This document shows positions 1 through 8,866 of a stretch of 64,000 bases of DNA, piece after piece. Source of the DNA: Sphingomonas jatrophae (GTDB lineage: Bacteria; Pseudomonadota; Alphaproteobacteria; Sphingomonadales; Sphingomonadaceae); NCBI RefSeq assembly GCF_900113315.1, contig NZ_FOZG01000001.1, forward strand, positions 1,860,001-1,924,000, read 5' to 3'. The notes beneath the pieces were generated by a model. The model worked only from the letters and a program-made list of their open reading frames with translations. It was not told the DNA's origin and did not search any database. The position numbers and the translations under genes were made by a program. Position 1 is the stretch's first letter. Each line of letters opens with the position of its first letter.

Positions 1-5
1 GTGCG

Positions 6-1757
6 TCACTCGGCCGCGATGGCGACCGGTGCGGATTCGTTGGCGGGCTCAAGGAAGGCGCCCGGCTTCGCACCGGTGTAGGCGCCGTCGCGGAAGATCG
101 CCTCGCCGTTCACCAGCGTCAGCTTCATCGGCGCGGCCTGCCGCGTATAGCGCCAGGTAATCCCGCCCTTGCCGTCGGTGACGTCGTACACCTTTTCCAT
201 GTCGTGCTGCTGCACTTCGGCAAAGTCGAACACGACCACGTCGGCGCGCTTGCCCTCGGCGATGCGGCCGATGTCGGTCAGGTGGAAGTGGTCGGCCAGC
301 TTGCCCGTCATCTGGTGCACCGCTTCCTCAAGGCTGATCGCCTGCTGGTCGCGGACATATTTGGTGAGGTAGATCAGGTTCTCGCCGCCGCCGCACAGCA
401 TCTGCAGATGCGCGCCCGCATCGGTGATGTTGCCGACGGTCTTGGGATCGCGGATCATCTCCAGCACCACCTCGTCGTCCATGTCGAACGGCGCCATGCG
501 CACGGTGGACAGCACGCCGTTCGCCAGCAGCCAGTCGGCCATCGCGTCCGAGCGGTGCAGCCCGCGCTCCTCGGCATAATCGTGCAGCGTGCCGAACGGC
601 CCCGTGCCGTTGTCCGAGCCGAGCTTGGTCAGCAGCAGCATCTTGGGGTTGTTCATCGGCGACTGCGGATAGCATTGCGTGTCCCAGCTCTCGCGGGCAC
701 GCGCCCGCCACTCCGGATCGCGCAGCAGCTTTTCCTTGGCCTCGGCGCCGTCCGCCAGCACCACTTCGTGCCAGACATAATCGTTCGACTGGGCGAAGAT
801 CAGCGACTTGTAGAGGCTGAGCTGGCCGGTCAGCGGCACGTGGGCATAGCCCGGCCACACGTCGATGCCGTCCTTGCGCATCTGCTCCACCCGGTCGCGC
901 ATCGGCTGGAGCAGATACTTCTGATAGGCGACCGTCGGGATCGCGCCGGTCAGCTGCACGCGGATGCCCCGGCCCTTCAGCAGGGTGGCCATGCGGTCGG
1001 TCTGCGCCGGGCCCGTGTCGCGCATCAGCGCCACGTCGATGATGCACTGGAAGGTGGTCGACGGATAACGCTCCAGCACGTCGAACAGCGCCGAAAATTC
1101 CGCATCGTCCGCCACCAAGGTCGGGATTGGCCGGTTCTCGCCGTCATGGTCGAGCAGGTTGGTGGACAGGCCGAGCGCGCCGTTCGCCAGCGCATCCTCC
1201 AGCATCACCGCCATCTTGGCGCGCTCCTCCGCAGTGGCGGGGCGCTTCCACGCATCGAGGCCCATCGCCGCCATGCGGATCGCGATGTGGCCGACGAACG
1301 CCGCATTGTTCAGCGGCAGGCGCACCTTCTCCTTCACCGACTTCTTATATTCGGACCAGCTGCGCCAATCCCACGGCACATGCTTCAGGAAAGGCTCGAG
1401 CGGGATATCCTCGAAGAAGGAGAAGATCTTCACCATCTCCAGCTGCGCATCCTTGTCGTCGGACATGGGCGCCGCGGTGAAGCCGCAATTGCCGGTGATC
1501 ACCGTCGTCGCGCCGACGCCGGGCAGCGGATCGAGATCCGGCTGCCACCACATCGTCGCATCGTAATGCGTGTGGCCTTCGATGAAGCCCGGCGCGACGG
1601 TGCAGCCGGTCGCATCGAACACCTCCTCGCCGTCGCGCGGCTGGAGCCCCTGCCCCACCTCGGCGATGCGATCGCCCGAAATGCGCACGTCCGCCGCAAA
1701 GCCCTTCGCGCCGGTTCCGTCGACCACCGTACCGCCCCGGATCAGCATATCCGCCAT
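6..1757 (-). CDS. N-acyl-D-amino-acid deacylase-like amidohydrolase
   Basis: Metal-dependent hydrolase of the amidohydrolase superfamily, D-aminoacylase branch, likely cytoplasmic and cleaving an amide or cyclic amide. From the chosen start the protein is 583 residues. It opens with the usual small beta domain (MLIRGGTVVDGTG) and the HxH metal motif EGHTHYDATM lies near residues 61-69, followed by TGNCGF. A conserved DAGAHLQM segment lies in the C-terminal third. The reading frame extends upstream, but an AAGGAG Shine-Dalgarno lies 7 bases before the ATG at 1757, so that start is preferred. It is the last gene of a minus-strand series behind the P450 (89 bp gap). The actual substrate cannot be read from the sequence. 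Confidence 0.85.
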   Translation of the reverse strand: MADMLIRGGTVVDGTGAKGFAADVRISGDRIAEVGQGLQPRDGEEVFDATGCTVAPGFIEGHTHYDATMWWQPDLDPLPGVGATTVITGNCGFTAAPMSDDKDAQLEMVKIFSFFEDIPLEPFLKHVPWDWRSWSEYKKSVKEKVRLPLNNAAFVGHIAIRMAAMGLDAWKRPATAEERAKMAVMLEDALANGALGLSTNLLDHDGENRPIPTLVADDAEFSALFDVLERYPSTTFQCIIDVALMRDTGPAQTDRMATLLKGRGIRVQLTGAIPTVAYQKYLLQPMRDRVEQMRKDGIDVWPGYAHVPLTGQLSLYKSLIFAQSNDYVWHEVVLADGAEAKEKLLRDPEWRARARESWDTQCYPQSPMNNPKMLLLTKLGSDNGTGPFGTLHDYAEERGLHRSDAMADWLLANGVLSTVRMAPFDMDDEVVLEMIRDPKTVGNITDAGAHLQMLCGGGENLIYLTKYVRDQQAISLEEAVHQMTGKLADHFHLTDIGRIAEGKRADVVVFDFAEVQQHDMEKVYDVTDGKGGITWRYTRQAAPMKLTLVNGEAIFRDGAYTGAKPGAFLEPANESAPVAIAAE

Positions 1758-1846
1758 GTCCCGCTCCTTGTCCGCCATCTTCTGGTCTGATGGGGAAAGG
1801 CTATGCGCATGGTTCCGCAGCGGCAATCGCAGCCGTCGCGGCGGGA

Positions 1847-3076
1847 TCACCCGCTGGCGGAGGTTCGGCTCGCCTGCTGATCCCTCGCGGCGTCACAGGT
1901 CAGCCACGCCTCGCGCAGTTCGTAGCCGGTGACGAGGTCGTTCCAGCCGACCTTGGGATCGCGCTCGAGCCGGAGACCGGGGATCGCCAGCAGGCGCATC
2001 AGGAAGATATCCGTCTCCTGGATCGCCAGGAACGATCCCGGGCAGCGATGATGCCCGTCGCCGAAGCTCATCACCGGTGCGCCCGCGCGGTGCGCCGGGC
2101 AGCGATCGGGATTGAGCGTCAGCGGCGCCTCCCCGCTCACCGCCGGATCGGCATTCACTGCGCGCAGATCCACCGCCACCAGCGCGCCCTTGGGGATCGC
2201 CGCCCCCCCGCTTGCATCGTCGCCCAGGGCTACCTCGGCCGTGGTGCGGCGGAACAGGGTGCCGACCACCGGCTCCAGCCGCAATATCTCCTCCAGCAGC
2301 GCATGGCGCGCAGGCTCGTCCGCGGCGAGGTAGCGCGCGCGCACCGCGTCATTCTCCAGCAGGTGCCAGGCGCAGACGGTGATGAACTCGCGCGTCGTCA
2401 CCATGCCGGCCGCGGCATAGGTGATGCACTCGGTCAGGATCTCGCTGCCCTTGTATCCGCCTGCCAGCAGGTGCGAGATGACGTCTTCTCGGGGTGCCTT
2501 GCGCCGCGCCGCGATGGCGGGCCGCACGTCCAGCCAGTAAAAGCGCAGGAGCCGCGCCTGCGCGACAAGCGCACTCCACGTCCGCCGCAGCCGCCCGCCC
2601 GTGTCGTCCAGCCCGCCGGCGAAGAAGGCGTTGATGCGGCGATCGAGCCCCGGCACCCGGCTGTCGGTCAGCCCCACCACCTGCGCGGCAACGCCCACCG
2701 CCATCTCCATCCCCATGGCGCTCAGCTCCCCCCGCCCCGCCGCGGTGAAGCGGCCGAGCACGCCGTCCGCCAGGCCCGCCATCAGCCCGCGATAGCGCGT
2801 GTCGACAGCGCGCGGCGTGAAGAAGGGCGCGGTCAGGCGGCGCTGCTCGTGGTGCAGCTTGCCTTCCAGGAACAGGATCGGCGTCTTGCCCTTTTCCGGC
2901 AGCCGCTCGACCAGCTCCGCCTTGAAGCCGGCCTGCCGCGTCTGATCGCCGCGCAGCAGCTGGCGCGCCGCGGCGAAGCTGCGGACGTGCCACACGCCGT
3001 CGGCATCCTGCTCCACCGGGCAGGTTTCGGGCAAGCGGCCGAAGGCGGTGCGGCGCGCGTCGATCTGGCTGGCCAT
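1847..3076 (-). CDS. Cytochrome P450
   Basis: Soluble bacterial class I P450 that would hydroxylate a hydrophobic substrate using electrons from a ferredoxin and reductase not found nearby. About 409 residues, normal for the family. The heme-binding loop MSFGDGHHRCPGSF has the ligand Cys near residue 345. The I-helix segment AAAGMVTTREF and the K-helix EEILR (ExxR) are present. The I-helix lacks the common acidic residue before Thr (Met-Val instead of Glu/Asp-Thr). Start chosen at the third in-frame ATG because GGAG is suitably spaced there; two upstream ATGs lack a ribosome site. It lies 27 bp behind a tetR gene, so it is probably the regulated target. Family certain, substrate unknown. Confidence 0.9.
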   Translation of the reverse strand: MASQIDARRTAFGRLPETCPVEQDADGVWHVRSFAAARQLLRGDQTRQAGFKAELVERLPEKGKTPILFLEGKLHHEQRRLTAPFFTPRAVDTRYRGLMAGLADGVLGRFTAAGRGELSAMGMEMAVGVAAQVVGLTDSRVPGLDRRINAFFAGGLDDTGGRLRRTWSALVAQARLLRFYWLDVRPAIAARRKAPREDVISHLLAGGYKGSEILTECITYAAAGMVTTREFITVCAWHLLENDAVRARYLAADEPARHALLEEILRLEPVVGTLFRRTTAEVALGDDASGGAAIPKGALVAVDLRAVNADPAVSGEAPLTLNPDRCPAHRAGAPVMSFGDGHHRCPGSFLAIQETDIFLMRLLAIPGLRLERDPKVGWNDLVTGYELREAWLTCDAARDQQASRTSASG

Positions 3077-3103
3077 CGGCATCTCCGTCATAACGGAACC
3101 GGT

Positions 3104-3793
3104 TTATCGAATTTCGGGCAGCCCCGCAAATCGAATGGCCGCATCGCGCAGCACCGCATCCAGCGGCGCGCGCCAGTCGCTCGCCGCTTCCTCGTCGGCA
3201 TAATCGGCGGCGGCCGCGCGCAGATGCGGCAGCTCGTCCTCGTCGAACGCGTCAAGCGAGGCGCCCAGCTCGCGCGCCTGCCCGGTGCCGCGCGCCGCCA
3301 GCGCGGCGAAATGGCCCGATGCCACCGCCGCGCCCAGCACGATCTTGGCCATCGCGCGGTAAAGCGACATCGCCTGCGGCCCCGGCACCCCGCGCGCCGC
3401 CATCGCGCCGAGGAAGCCGTCGACGAACTCCAGCTCGACGGCGATGCCCCAGCGCGCCTCGAGGAAGCCGACCACCAGGGCCGGCTCCTGCCCGAGCGAG
3501 CTGAACAGCGCCGCGGCATAATCGCGCACCAGCGCCGCCCAGTCCTGGCCCGTATCCGCGGGTGCGGCGCGCGCCGCCTGCCGCCCGGCCGCCAGCCGGA
3601 TCAGCGCGTCGCGGCTCTCGACATAGCGGTAGAGCGTAGCGATCCCGACGCCGAGGCGCGCCGCCAGCTCCTTCATGCTGATCTCCGCCAGCCCCATGGC
3701 GATGGCGGTGTCGAGCAGCCGCTCGAGCGTCAGCCGCCGGGGACGGCCGACGCCCCGGGCGGGCGATGCTGCGACGGGATCATGATCGGCCAT
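3104..3793 (-). CDS. TetR-family transcriptional regulator
   Basis: DNA-binding repressor of about 229 residues. The N-terminal TetR helix-turn-helix reads through TAIAMGLAEISMKELAARLG and IATLYRYVESRDAL. The C-terminal half is the variable ligand pocket, with Ala-rich helices and a TetR_C-like tail. A GTG 27 bases upstream is possible, but the ATG at 3793 has GGAG close by. It lies between the NAD-dependent epimerase and the P450 on the same strand, which suggests autoregulation of this series. The effector is unknown. Confidence 0.85.
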   Translation of the reverse strand: MADHDPVAASPARGVGRPRRLTLERLLDTAIAMGLAEISMKELAARLGVGIATLYRYVESRDALIRLAAGRQAARAAPADTGQDWAALVRDYAAALFSSLGQEPALVVGFLEARWGIAVELEFVDGFLGAMAARGVPGPQAMSLYRAMAKIVLGAAVASGHFAALAARGTGQARELGASLDAFDEDELPHLRAAAADYADEEAASDWRAPLDAVLRDAAIRFAGLPEIR

Positions 3794-3841
3794 CCCCGCT
3801 CCGTGGCCGCTCGGGGCCACGCGATCAAGCGGGGAGCGGCA

Positions 3842-4738
3842 TCACACGTCCTTGAACTGCGCCACGATCTCCGCAATCGCCGGGCGGATGTCGCCCCGGC
3901 GATAGCCGAGCAGCTTCGTCTCCTCGGCATCGGGCTCGTAATAGAGCTTGTTGCCGCGGCCGAACGGCATCGCGCTGTCGGGCAGCATCGGATGCTCCTG
4001 ATCGACGACGGCCGGCTTCTCGCGGCCGACCTCCTCGAAGAAGGCGCCGAAATAATCCTGCCACGTCAGATTCTCGTCACCGACGAGATAGGAGCCGCCC
4101 GGCGCCCCCCGCTCCAGCGCACCCTCCACCGCTTCGGCCAGCGACTGGGTGGAGATGAAGTTGACGCCGCCCGGCGGCACGAATTCGGGCATCGGCGCAT
4201 ATTTGCCCTGCGCATAATGGGTGTAGGCGATGAACATCGGCAGCGGCAGGCCGGGCACGGTGCCGACGACGAACGGCGCATTGACGCTGCACGCGACGAA
4301 GCTCTCGTCCGCCAGCGCGGCCACGCCCTCGTCCGATTCCTTGCGCGAGCGAATATAGGCATTGCCTTCGACGAGATGCGGTGCCGCCTGCGGGTAGTAG
4401 CTGCCGACATTCACCGCGCGCTTGATCCCCGCCGCCTTCGCCTTGGCGAAGAAGGCCGGGATGCCGAGCGAATTGACGCGGTGCCAATAGCCGTCATCCT
4501 CGCCCTGCGGGATGTGGCGAATGTCGTTGCCCGCGGCGAAGACGAGCGCGTCGAAGCCGTCGAACACGGATGCATCGGCATCCATGTAATCCACCCGCTT
4601 GAACGGCAAATTGCCCAGCGGCGTATCGGGCAGCGGCGGATTGCGCCCCGCAATCGTCACGTCATGGCCCTTGGATTGCAGGTGCAGCGCGGTGCGCCCG
4701 CCGATCATGCCGGCGCCGCCGACGATCAGGATCTTCAT
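3842..4738 (-). CDS. NAD-dependent epimerase/dehydratase family protein
   Basis: Atypical or extended SDR of 298 residues. It has the N-terminal dinucleotide-binding motif ILIVGGAGMIGG right after the start and a central segment VNVGSYYPQ. A classical YxxxK catalytic pair is not obvious, so it may act as an atypical reductase or isomerase. Start ATG 4738 is preceded by GGAGGGGAAG, so a longer reading frame is not needed. It sits 22 bp after the upstream SDR gene and is likely co-transcribed with it, the TetR gene and the P450. The substrate cannot be assigned. Confidence 0.8.
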   Translation of the reverse strand: MKILIVGGAGMIGGRTALHLQSKGHDVTIAGRNPPLPDTPLGNLPFKRVDYMDADASVFDGFDALVFAAGNDIRHIPQGEDDGYWHRVNSLGIPAFFAKAKAAGIKRAVNVGSYYPQAAPHLVEGNAYIRSRKESDEGVAALADESFVACSVNAPFVVGTVPGLPLPMFIAYTHYAQGKYAPMPEFVPPGGVNFISTQSLAEAVEGALERGAPGGSYLVGDENLTWQDYFGAFFEEVGREKPAVVDQEHPMLPDSAMPFGRGNKLYYEPDAEETKLLGYRRGDIRPAIAEIVAQFKDV

Positions 4739-4760
4739 GCTCTTCCCCTCCGCTTGTTTG

Positions 4761-5588
4761 TCAGAAACCGAGGCCATTGCCCTTGATGATCGGCATGTTG
4801 GTCCACACGCCCCGCTCGTCGCGATACCAGCCCGATGCCGCCAGCGCGCCGCCGTCGATGTTCAGCGCGGTGCCGGTGATCCATGCCGCCCTGTCGCTGG
4901 CGAGGAACAGGATGCCGTCCGCCATGTCCTGCGGCCGGCCGAAGCGGCCGAGCGGGATCCACGTCTGCATGTGCTTGGCATTCTCCTCCGACACCATCGC
5001 CATGACGGGCACCTGCGGCGTGTCGGTCGTCTCCGGCGCGATCAGGTTCACGCGGATGCCGTCCGCCGCCAGCTCCAGCGCGAGGCTCTTGGTGAAGCCG
5101 AGCAGGCCCGCCTTGCACGCCGAATAGACCGCGCAATTGGGAATGCCGCGAAAACCCTCGATCGACGAGACGGAGACGATGCTGCTGCCGGCACCCCGCC
5201 TCTTCAGGAGCGGCAGCATGGCGGAGGTGACGCTGAACACCTGGCCGAGGTTGGTCGCGTAGAGGCGGGCAATCTCGTCCGCATTCTGCCGCGCGAACGG
5301 CTTGGCGAGGTTCAGGAAGTCACCGACATTGTTGACCAGCACGTCGAGGCCGCCATGCTTCGCCTCGATCGCCGCCGCGGCCTTGGCGACCACGCCGGCA
5401 TCGGTCACGTCGCCGACGATCACCAGCGCATCCTCGCCCAGTGCCGCCTGCGCGTCCGCCGCGCGACCCTCGTCAATCTCGATGATCGCCAGCTTCGCGC
5501 CGGCCTCCGCGAACGCCTCCGCCGTCGCGCGGCCGATGCCCGCGCCGCCGCCCGTCACCAGCACCGCCTTGCCCGTGAAGTCGAACAT
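4761..5588 (-). CDS. SDR family NAD(P)-dependent oxidoreductase
   Basis: Classical short-chain dehydrogenase/reductase of 275 residues that would interconvert an alcohol and ketone in the cytoplasm. The cofactor loop GGGAGIG lies near residue 13, then NNVG, the catalytic Ser in SVSSIEG and the YSACK catalytic Tyr/Lys. The length is slightly over the usual 250 because of a C-terminal tail ending NMPIIKGNG. Start ATG 5588 has AAGGAG upstream. It is the first gene of the minus-strand series running to position 6 and is divergent from an HxlR regulator, the most likely controller of this promoter. Confidence 0.88.
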   Translation of the reverse strand: MFDFTGKAVLVTGGGAGIGRATAEAFAEAGAKLAIIEIDEGRAADAQAALGEDALVIVGDVTDAGVVAKAAAAIEAKHGGLDVLVNNVGDFLNLAKPFARQNADEIARLYATNLGQVFSVTSAMLPLLKRRGAGSSIVSVSSIEGFRGIPNCAVYSACKAGLLGFTKSLALELAADGIRVNLIAPETTDTPQVPVMAMVSEENAKHMQTWIPLGRFGRPQDMADGILFLASDRAAWITGTALNIDGGALAASGWYRDERGVWTNMPIIKGNGLGF

Positions 5589-5625
5589 GCACCCTGCTCC
5601 TTGATTTTGCCGGAGGGTTAGATTT

Positions 5626-5656
5626 GGCACTTACCAATGGCAACAAGGCACCTTAC
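5626..5656. promoter_or_regulatory. Direct half-site repeats in the SDR/HxlR divergent region
   Basis: GGCACTTAC at 5626-5634 and GGCACCTTAC at 5647-5656 place two CTTAC half-sites 22 bp apart, two helical turns, between the divergent SDR and hxlR genes. A position between a regulator and its divergent neighbour is typical for autoregulatory operators. Seen directly: the repeats. Inferred: binding by the HxlR protein. Confidence 0.35.
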
Positions 5657-5686
5657 GGAACCCTGGTATCCTTTGGAGACCATGAC

Positions 5687-6043
5687 ATGGCCGATTATCG
5701 CGCACTCACCCTCGAGGTGATGGATCTGGTCGGCGACAAGTGGACCCTGCTCGTCGTCTATGTGCTGGGCGAAGGGCCGCTGCGCTTCTCCGATCTGCGC
5801 CGCCGCACCGCGCCGATCAGCCAGAAGATGCTGACGCAGACGCTCCGCCAGCTGGAGCGGCACGGCATGGTCACGCGCACCGTGCTGCCAACCGCGCCGC
5901 CGCAGGTCGAATATGCGCTGGCCGATCTCGGCCGCAGCTTCCTCGCCGCCGCCAGCGTGGTGTGCGCCTGGACGCGCGACAATATCGACGCGCTGGAGGC
6001 AGCGCGCACCCGCTCCGATGCGGCGGCCGGCGAGAAGGGCTGA
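5687..6043 (+). CDS. HxlR-family transcriptional regulator
   Basis: Winged helix-turn-helix regulator of the HxlR/MarR-like group, 118 residues from ATG 5687. The hallmark segment VMDLVGDKWTLLVVYVLGEG is followed by LRFSDLRRR and ISQKMLTQTLRQLERHGMV, the recognition helix region. An upstream TTG at 5624 with GGAGGG seven bases before it is an alternative start that would add 21 residues; the ATG has GGAG eight bases before and fits family length better. It is divergent from the SDR gene at 5588, with candidate operator half-sites between. HxlR proteins often answer electrophiles or aromatic compounds; the signal here is unknown. Confidence 0.85.
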   Translation: MADYRALTLEVMDLVGDKWTLLVVYVLGEGPLRFSDLRRRTAPISQKMLTQTLRQLERHGMVTRTVLPTAPPQVEYALADLGRSFLAAASVVCAWTRDNIDALEAARTRSDAAAGEKG

Positions 6044-6056
6044 CCGCCGCACCCGC

Positions 6057-6971
6057 TCAGCCGTGCAGCCGCTTCAGCGCGCCCGCTGCCAGCGCCACCG
6101 CCTGATCCGCGATCGGCGCCACGCCGAAGAAGCTGGCGAAGCCGTGAATGCCGCCCGAGAAATCGTGCAAATCGGTCGGCACGCCCGCCTCCCGCAGCTT
6201 CACCGCATAGGCAAAGCCCTCGTCATGCAGCGGATCGTTGCCGGCGAGGATGATCGTCGCGGGCGCCAGGCCGCTCACGTCCTCCGCCCGCAGGGGGGCG
6301 GCCAGGTGATGCGGGTCCTCGTCGCCGACATAGGCGTTCCAGAAGAAGCGCATCATGCCCGTCGTCAGCATCGCGCCCGCCTCGCCCAGATTGCGGTAGG
6401 AAGGCGTGTCGAAATCGCTGTCGATCACCGGATAGAGCAGCACCTGCGCGGCGGGCGCGTTCGGCTTGCCCTTCAGCGCCAGCGCCACCGCGGCAGCCAG
6501 ATTGCCGCCCGCGCTGTCGCCCGTCACGCCGTAGCGGTCCGCCCGCACGCCGAACTCGGCGGCGCGGCTCGGCAGCTCGGCAATGGCGGCAAGGCAATCG
6601 TCGAGCGGCGCGGGGAAGGGATGCTCGGGCGCGAGGCGATAGTCGAGCGACAGCACCGCACAGCCGGAATCGCGCGCCAGGATGCGCGACAGGCCGTCAT
6701 GCGTGTCCAGCGTGCCGATCACCCAGCCGCCGCCATGCAGCATCACGACAAGCGGCAGCACGGTGCCGGGCGCGGGGTGATAGAGCCGCGCCGCAATCGG
6801 CCCGGCCGCCCCCGACACCGTCACGTCGCGCACCTCGGCCACCTCGACGGGCGGCTTGGGCATCGGGTTGTTCAGCGCCGCGCGCATCGATGTCGCCGTC
6901 ATCGGCTCGGGCAGCGCGAAGCCGCTTGCCGCCATCGCCGCCAACATTTGCTGCAAAACCGGATCGATCAT
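6057..6971 (-). CDS. Alpha/beta hydrolase, hormone-sensitive-lipase-like (fold-3) esterase
   Basis: Carboxylesterase of 304 residues. The oxyanion motif HGGG is in MLHGGGWVIG, the nucleophile elbow is GDSAGGN, and the acid and base are probably in NDPLHDEG and GIHGF near the C-terminus. This pattern is specific for the HSL family, which hydrolyses short acyl esters or lactones. A strong GAGGAGGGG ribosome site precedes ATG 6971. The gene is convergent with hxlR (13 bp apart) and divergent from a luxR-type gene only 18 bp away, so the two starts share a very compact promoter region. Confidence 0.9.
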   Translation of the reverse strand: MIDPVLQQMLAAMAASGFALPEPMTATSMRAALNNPMPKPPVEVAEVRDVTVSGAAGPIAARLYHPAPGTVLPLVVMLHGGGWVIGTLDTHDGLSRILARDSGCAVLSLDYRLAPEHPFPAPLDDCLAAIAELPSRAAEFGVRADRYGVTGDSAGGNLAAAVALALKGKPNAPAAQVLLYPVIDSDFDTPSYRNLGEAGAMLTTGMMRFFWNAYVGDEDPHHLAAPLRAEDVSGLAPATIILAGNDPLHDEGFAYAVKLREAGVPTDLHDFSGGIHGFASFFGVAPIADQAVALAAGALKRLHG

Positions 6972-6989
6972 TCTATTCCCCTCCTCATC

Positions 6990-8102
6990 ATGCCGGCGCC
7001 GCCACCCGAACCCGCTTATCCGGACCTGCCCGACGTCCTCGCCGCCTTGTTCTCAAGCCTGCTCGATGCCGAGCCGTGGGCCGCCTTCCTGGATCGCCTG
7101 CGCACCGCGGCGAACGCAACCTATGCCACGCTGATCCTCGGCCCCCGCACCGGTGCGCGGCCGGGTCTGATCCTGACGCCGGGCGCCGATCCGACGGTCG
7201 GCGCCGAATATGCCCAGCATCTGTTCGCCAGCGATCCCTTCATCGGCCTGCCCGACGGCGAAGTCGCCCATTTCCGCGATTTCGTGTCGGAGGAGGCGCT
7301 GCGCCGCGCGCCCGATTTCCGTGCCTTCATGAGCAGCCTCGAAGTGCTCGGCGTCGATCTCCATCTGGCCGAGCGGGTGGAGCTCAGGCTCCGCCTCACC
7401 CGCACCGAGCGCGAGCCGCCGTTCGAGCGCGACGACGCGATCCGCCTGCAACGGCTGGTGCCGCATGTCCGCATCGCGCTCGCCTTGTTCGACCGGCTGG
7501 CGGCGGTGGAGAGCGAGCAGCTCATCTATGCCGGTGCGGTCGCGCAGATGGCGATCGGCGTCGTCACGCTCGATCGGCACGGCAAGGCGCTGCGCGTCAA
7601 TCCGCGCGCCGCCGCGATCCTGGCCGAGTGCGACGGCATTGCGCTGCGCCACGGCAGCATCGCGCTCGACGATGGCGATCTCGCCCGCCAGCTCGGCGCG
7701 CGGCTGGCCAATGGCGCGGCGGGCGATGCGCTGACGCTGCGCGTGCCGCGCCGGTCGGGTGCAGGCGATCTGCTGCTGGTCGTCGGCAAGGCGCCGGCCA
7801 ACGATCCGGTCGGCGGCGGCCCCGCGGCGGTGCTGTTCCTCACCGATCCCGCGCACGCCCCCCGCATCACCGCCGCGGCGGTGCGCGAACGGCTGGGCCT
7901 GACGCAGAGCGAGGCGGCGGTGACGGCGGAGCTGGCCGAGGGCCTCGCTCCGGCGGAGGTGGCGGCACGGCTGGGCATCTCGCTCAACACCGTGCGCGCG
8001 CACCTGCGGTCGATCTTCGCCAAGACCGGGGTCAGACGGCAGAGCCAGCTGGTGCAGCTCGTCCACCACAGCCTGCCCGGTCTCGGCCACCCTCCTGGCT
8101 AA
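6990..8102 (+). CDS. LuxR-type helix-turn-helix transcriptional regulator
   Basis: Regulator of 370 residues with a C-terminal GerE/LuxR helix-turn-helix: LTQSEAAVTAELAEGL, then VAARLGISLNTVRAHLRSIF and AKTGVRRQSQLVQLV. The N-terminal 300 residues have no domain I can name with confidence; a PAS-like sensor region around RHGKALRVNPRAAAIL is plausible. Start chosen at ATG 6990, which opens the globular protein; the frame runs open far upstream only because it is antisense to the esterase. The stop overlaps the stop of the convergent SDR by 4 bp. Confidence 0.82.
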   Translation: MPAPPPEPAYPDLPDVLAALFSSLLDAEPWAAFLDRLRTAANATYATLILGPRTGARPGLILTPGADPTVGAEYAQHLFASDPFIGLPDGEVAHFRDFVSEEALRRAPDFRAFMSSLEVLGVDLHLAERVELRLRLTRTEREPPFERDDAIRLQRLVPHVRIALALFDRLAAVESEQLIYAGAVAQMAIGVVTLDRHGKALRVNPRAAAILAECDGIALRHGSIALDDGDLARQLGARLANGAAGDALTLRVPRRSGAGDLLLVVGKAPANDPVGGGPAAVLFLTDPAHAPRITAAAVRERLGLTQSEAAVTAELAEGLAPAEVAARLGISLNTVRAHLRSIFAKTGVRRQSQLVQLVHHSLPGLGHPPG

Positions 8103-8866
8103 AGGTCGAGCGGGGCGAAGGCGGCGCTGGCGGCGGCATCCACCACCTGCGCATGGCCGTTGATCGCCGCTGCCTGGCGTGACAGCAGGAACAAGGCGAT
8201 TTCCGCCACCTGCTGCGCGGACAGGCCGCCGCGATAATCCGGGTCCGCCGGCTCCGCGAGGATGCGGTCGTCCTGCGCCACACCGTTCATCGGCGTCAGC
8301 ACATTGCCCGGGCAGATCGCATTGACGCGCAGCCCGCGCGACGCGAACGCCCGCGCGGCGGAGCGCACCAGCCCCAGCACGCCATGCTTGGACGTGGCAT
8401 AGGCCGCCGCCTCGGAAAAGCCGGTCAGCGCCGCGGCGGATGCGGTAACGACGCACGCCCCCTCCGGCCGCAGCCGCGCCTGCGCCTGCTTCAGCCCGAA
8501 GAAGGTACCGCGCAGGTTCACGCCGATGATTCGGTCGAAGATCTCCGTCGTGATGTCCTCGAACGGGCCATAACGTTGCAGCATGCCCGCGTTGAGGAAG
8601 GCGAGATCGACGCCGCCCCACGCCTGCTCGGCCGCATTGAACATCGCCTTGTTGTCCGCCTCCGACGCGATGTCGGCGCGGATCGCCTGCGCGGTGCCTC
8701 CGTCCGCGACGATCAGCGATGCGGTTTCCTCCGCCCGCGCGCCGTCGAGATCGGCGACGAGGACGCGTGCGCCCTCGCCCCCGAGGCGGCGGCTGGCGGC
8801 CCGGCCGATGCCGGAGCCGCCGCCGGTGACGAGGGCGACCTTGCCCTCGAACCGCCGCCCGCTCAC
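8099..8866 (-). CDS. SDR family oxidoreductase
   Basis: Classical short-chain dehydrogenase, 255 residues. The cofactor loop GGGSGIG is near residue 14, NAG is present, Ser is in TASAAAL, and the catalytic pair is YATSK. The start is a GTG at 8866 that overlaps the stop of the luciferase-like gene (GTGA), a translational-coupling arrangement; the longer frame upstream is antisense noise. With the flavin monooxygenase it forms a two-gene operon, consistent with oxidation of the product alcohol. Confidence 0.87.
   Translation of the reverse strand: MSGRRFEGKVALVTGGGSGIGRAASRRLGGEGARVLVADLDGARAEETASLIVADGGTAQAIRADIASEADNKAMFNAAEQAWGGVDLAFLNAGMLQRYGPFEDITTEIFDRIIGVNLRGTFFGLKQAQARLRPEGACVVTASAAALTGFSEAAAYATSKHGVLGLVRSAARAFASRGLRVNAICPGNVLTPMNGVAQDDRILAEPADPDYRGGLSAQQVAEIALFLLSRQAAAINGHAQVVDAAASAAFAPLDL

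Noticed and set aside
204-1790. Long plus-strand open frame of over 500 codons across the first gene
   Set aside because: Antisense to the amidohydrolase, with His/Arg/Gln-rich composition and no domain; it is a shadow of high GC.
3101-3115. AACCGGTT palindrome between tetR and P450 as an operator
   Set aside because: Only 8 bp, no symmetric flanks, and it lies in a very short intragenic-operon gap.
1790-4786. 998-codon open frame opposite the P450, TetR and epimerase genes
   Set aside because: Covers three well-supported minus-strand genes and has no recognisable motif.
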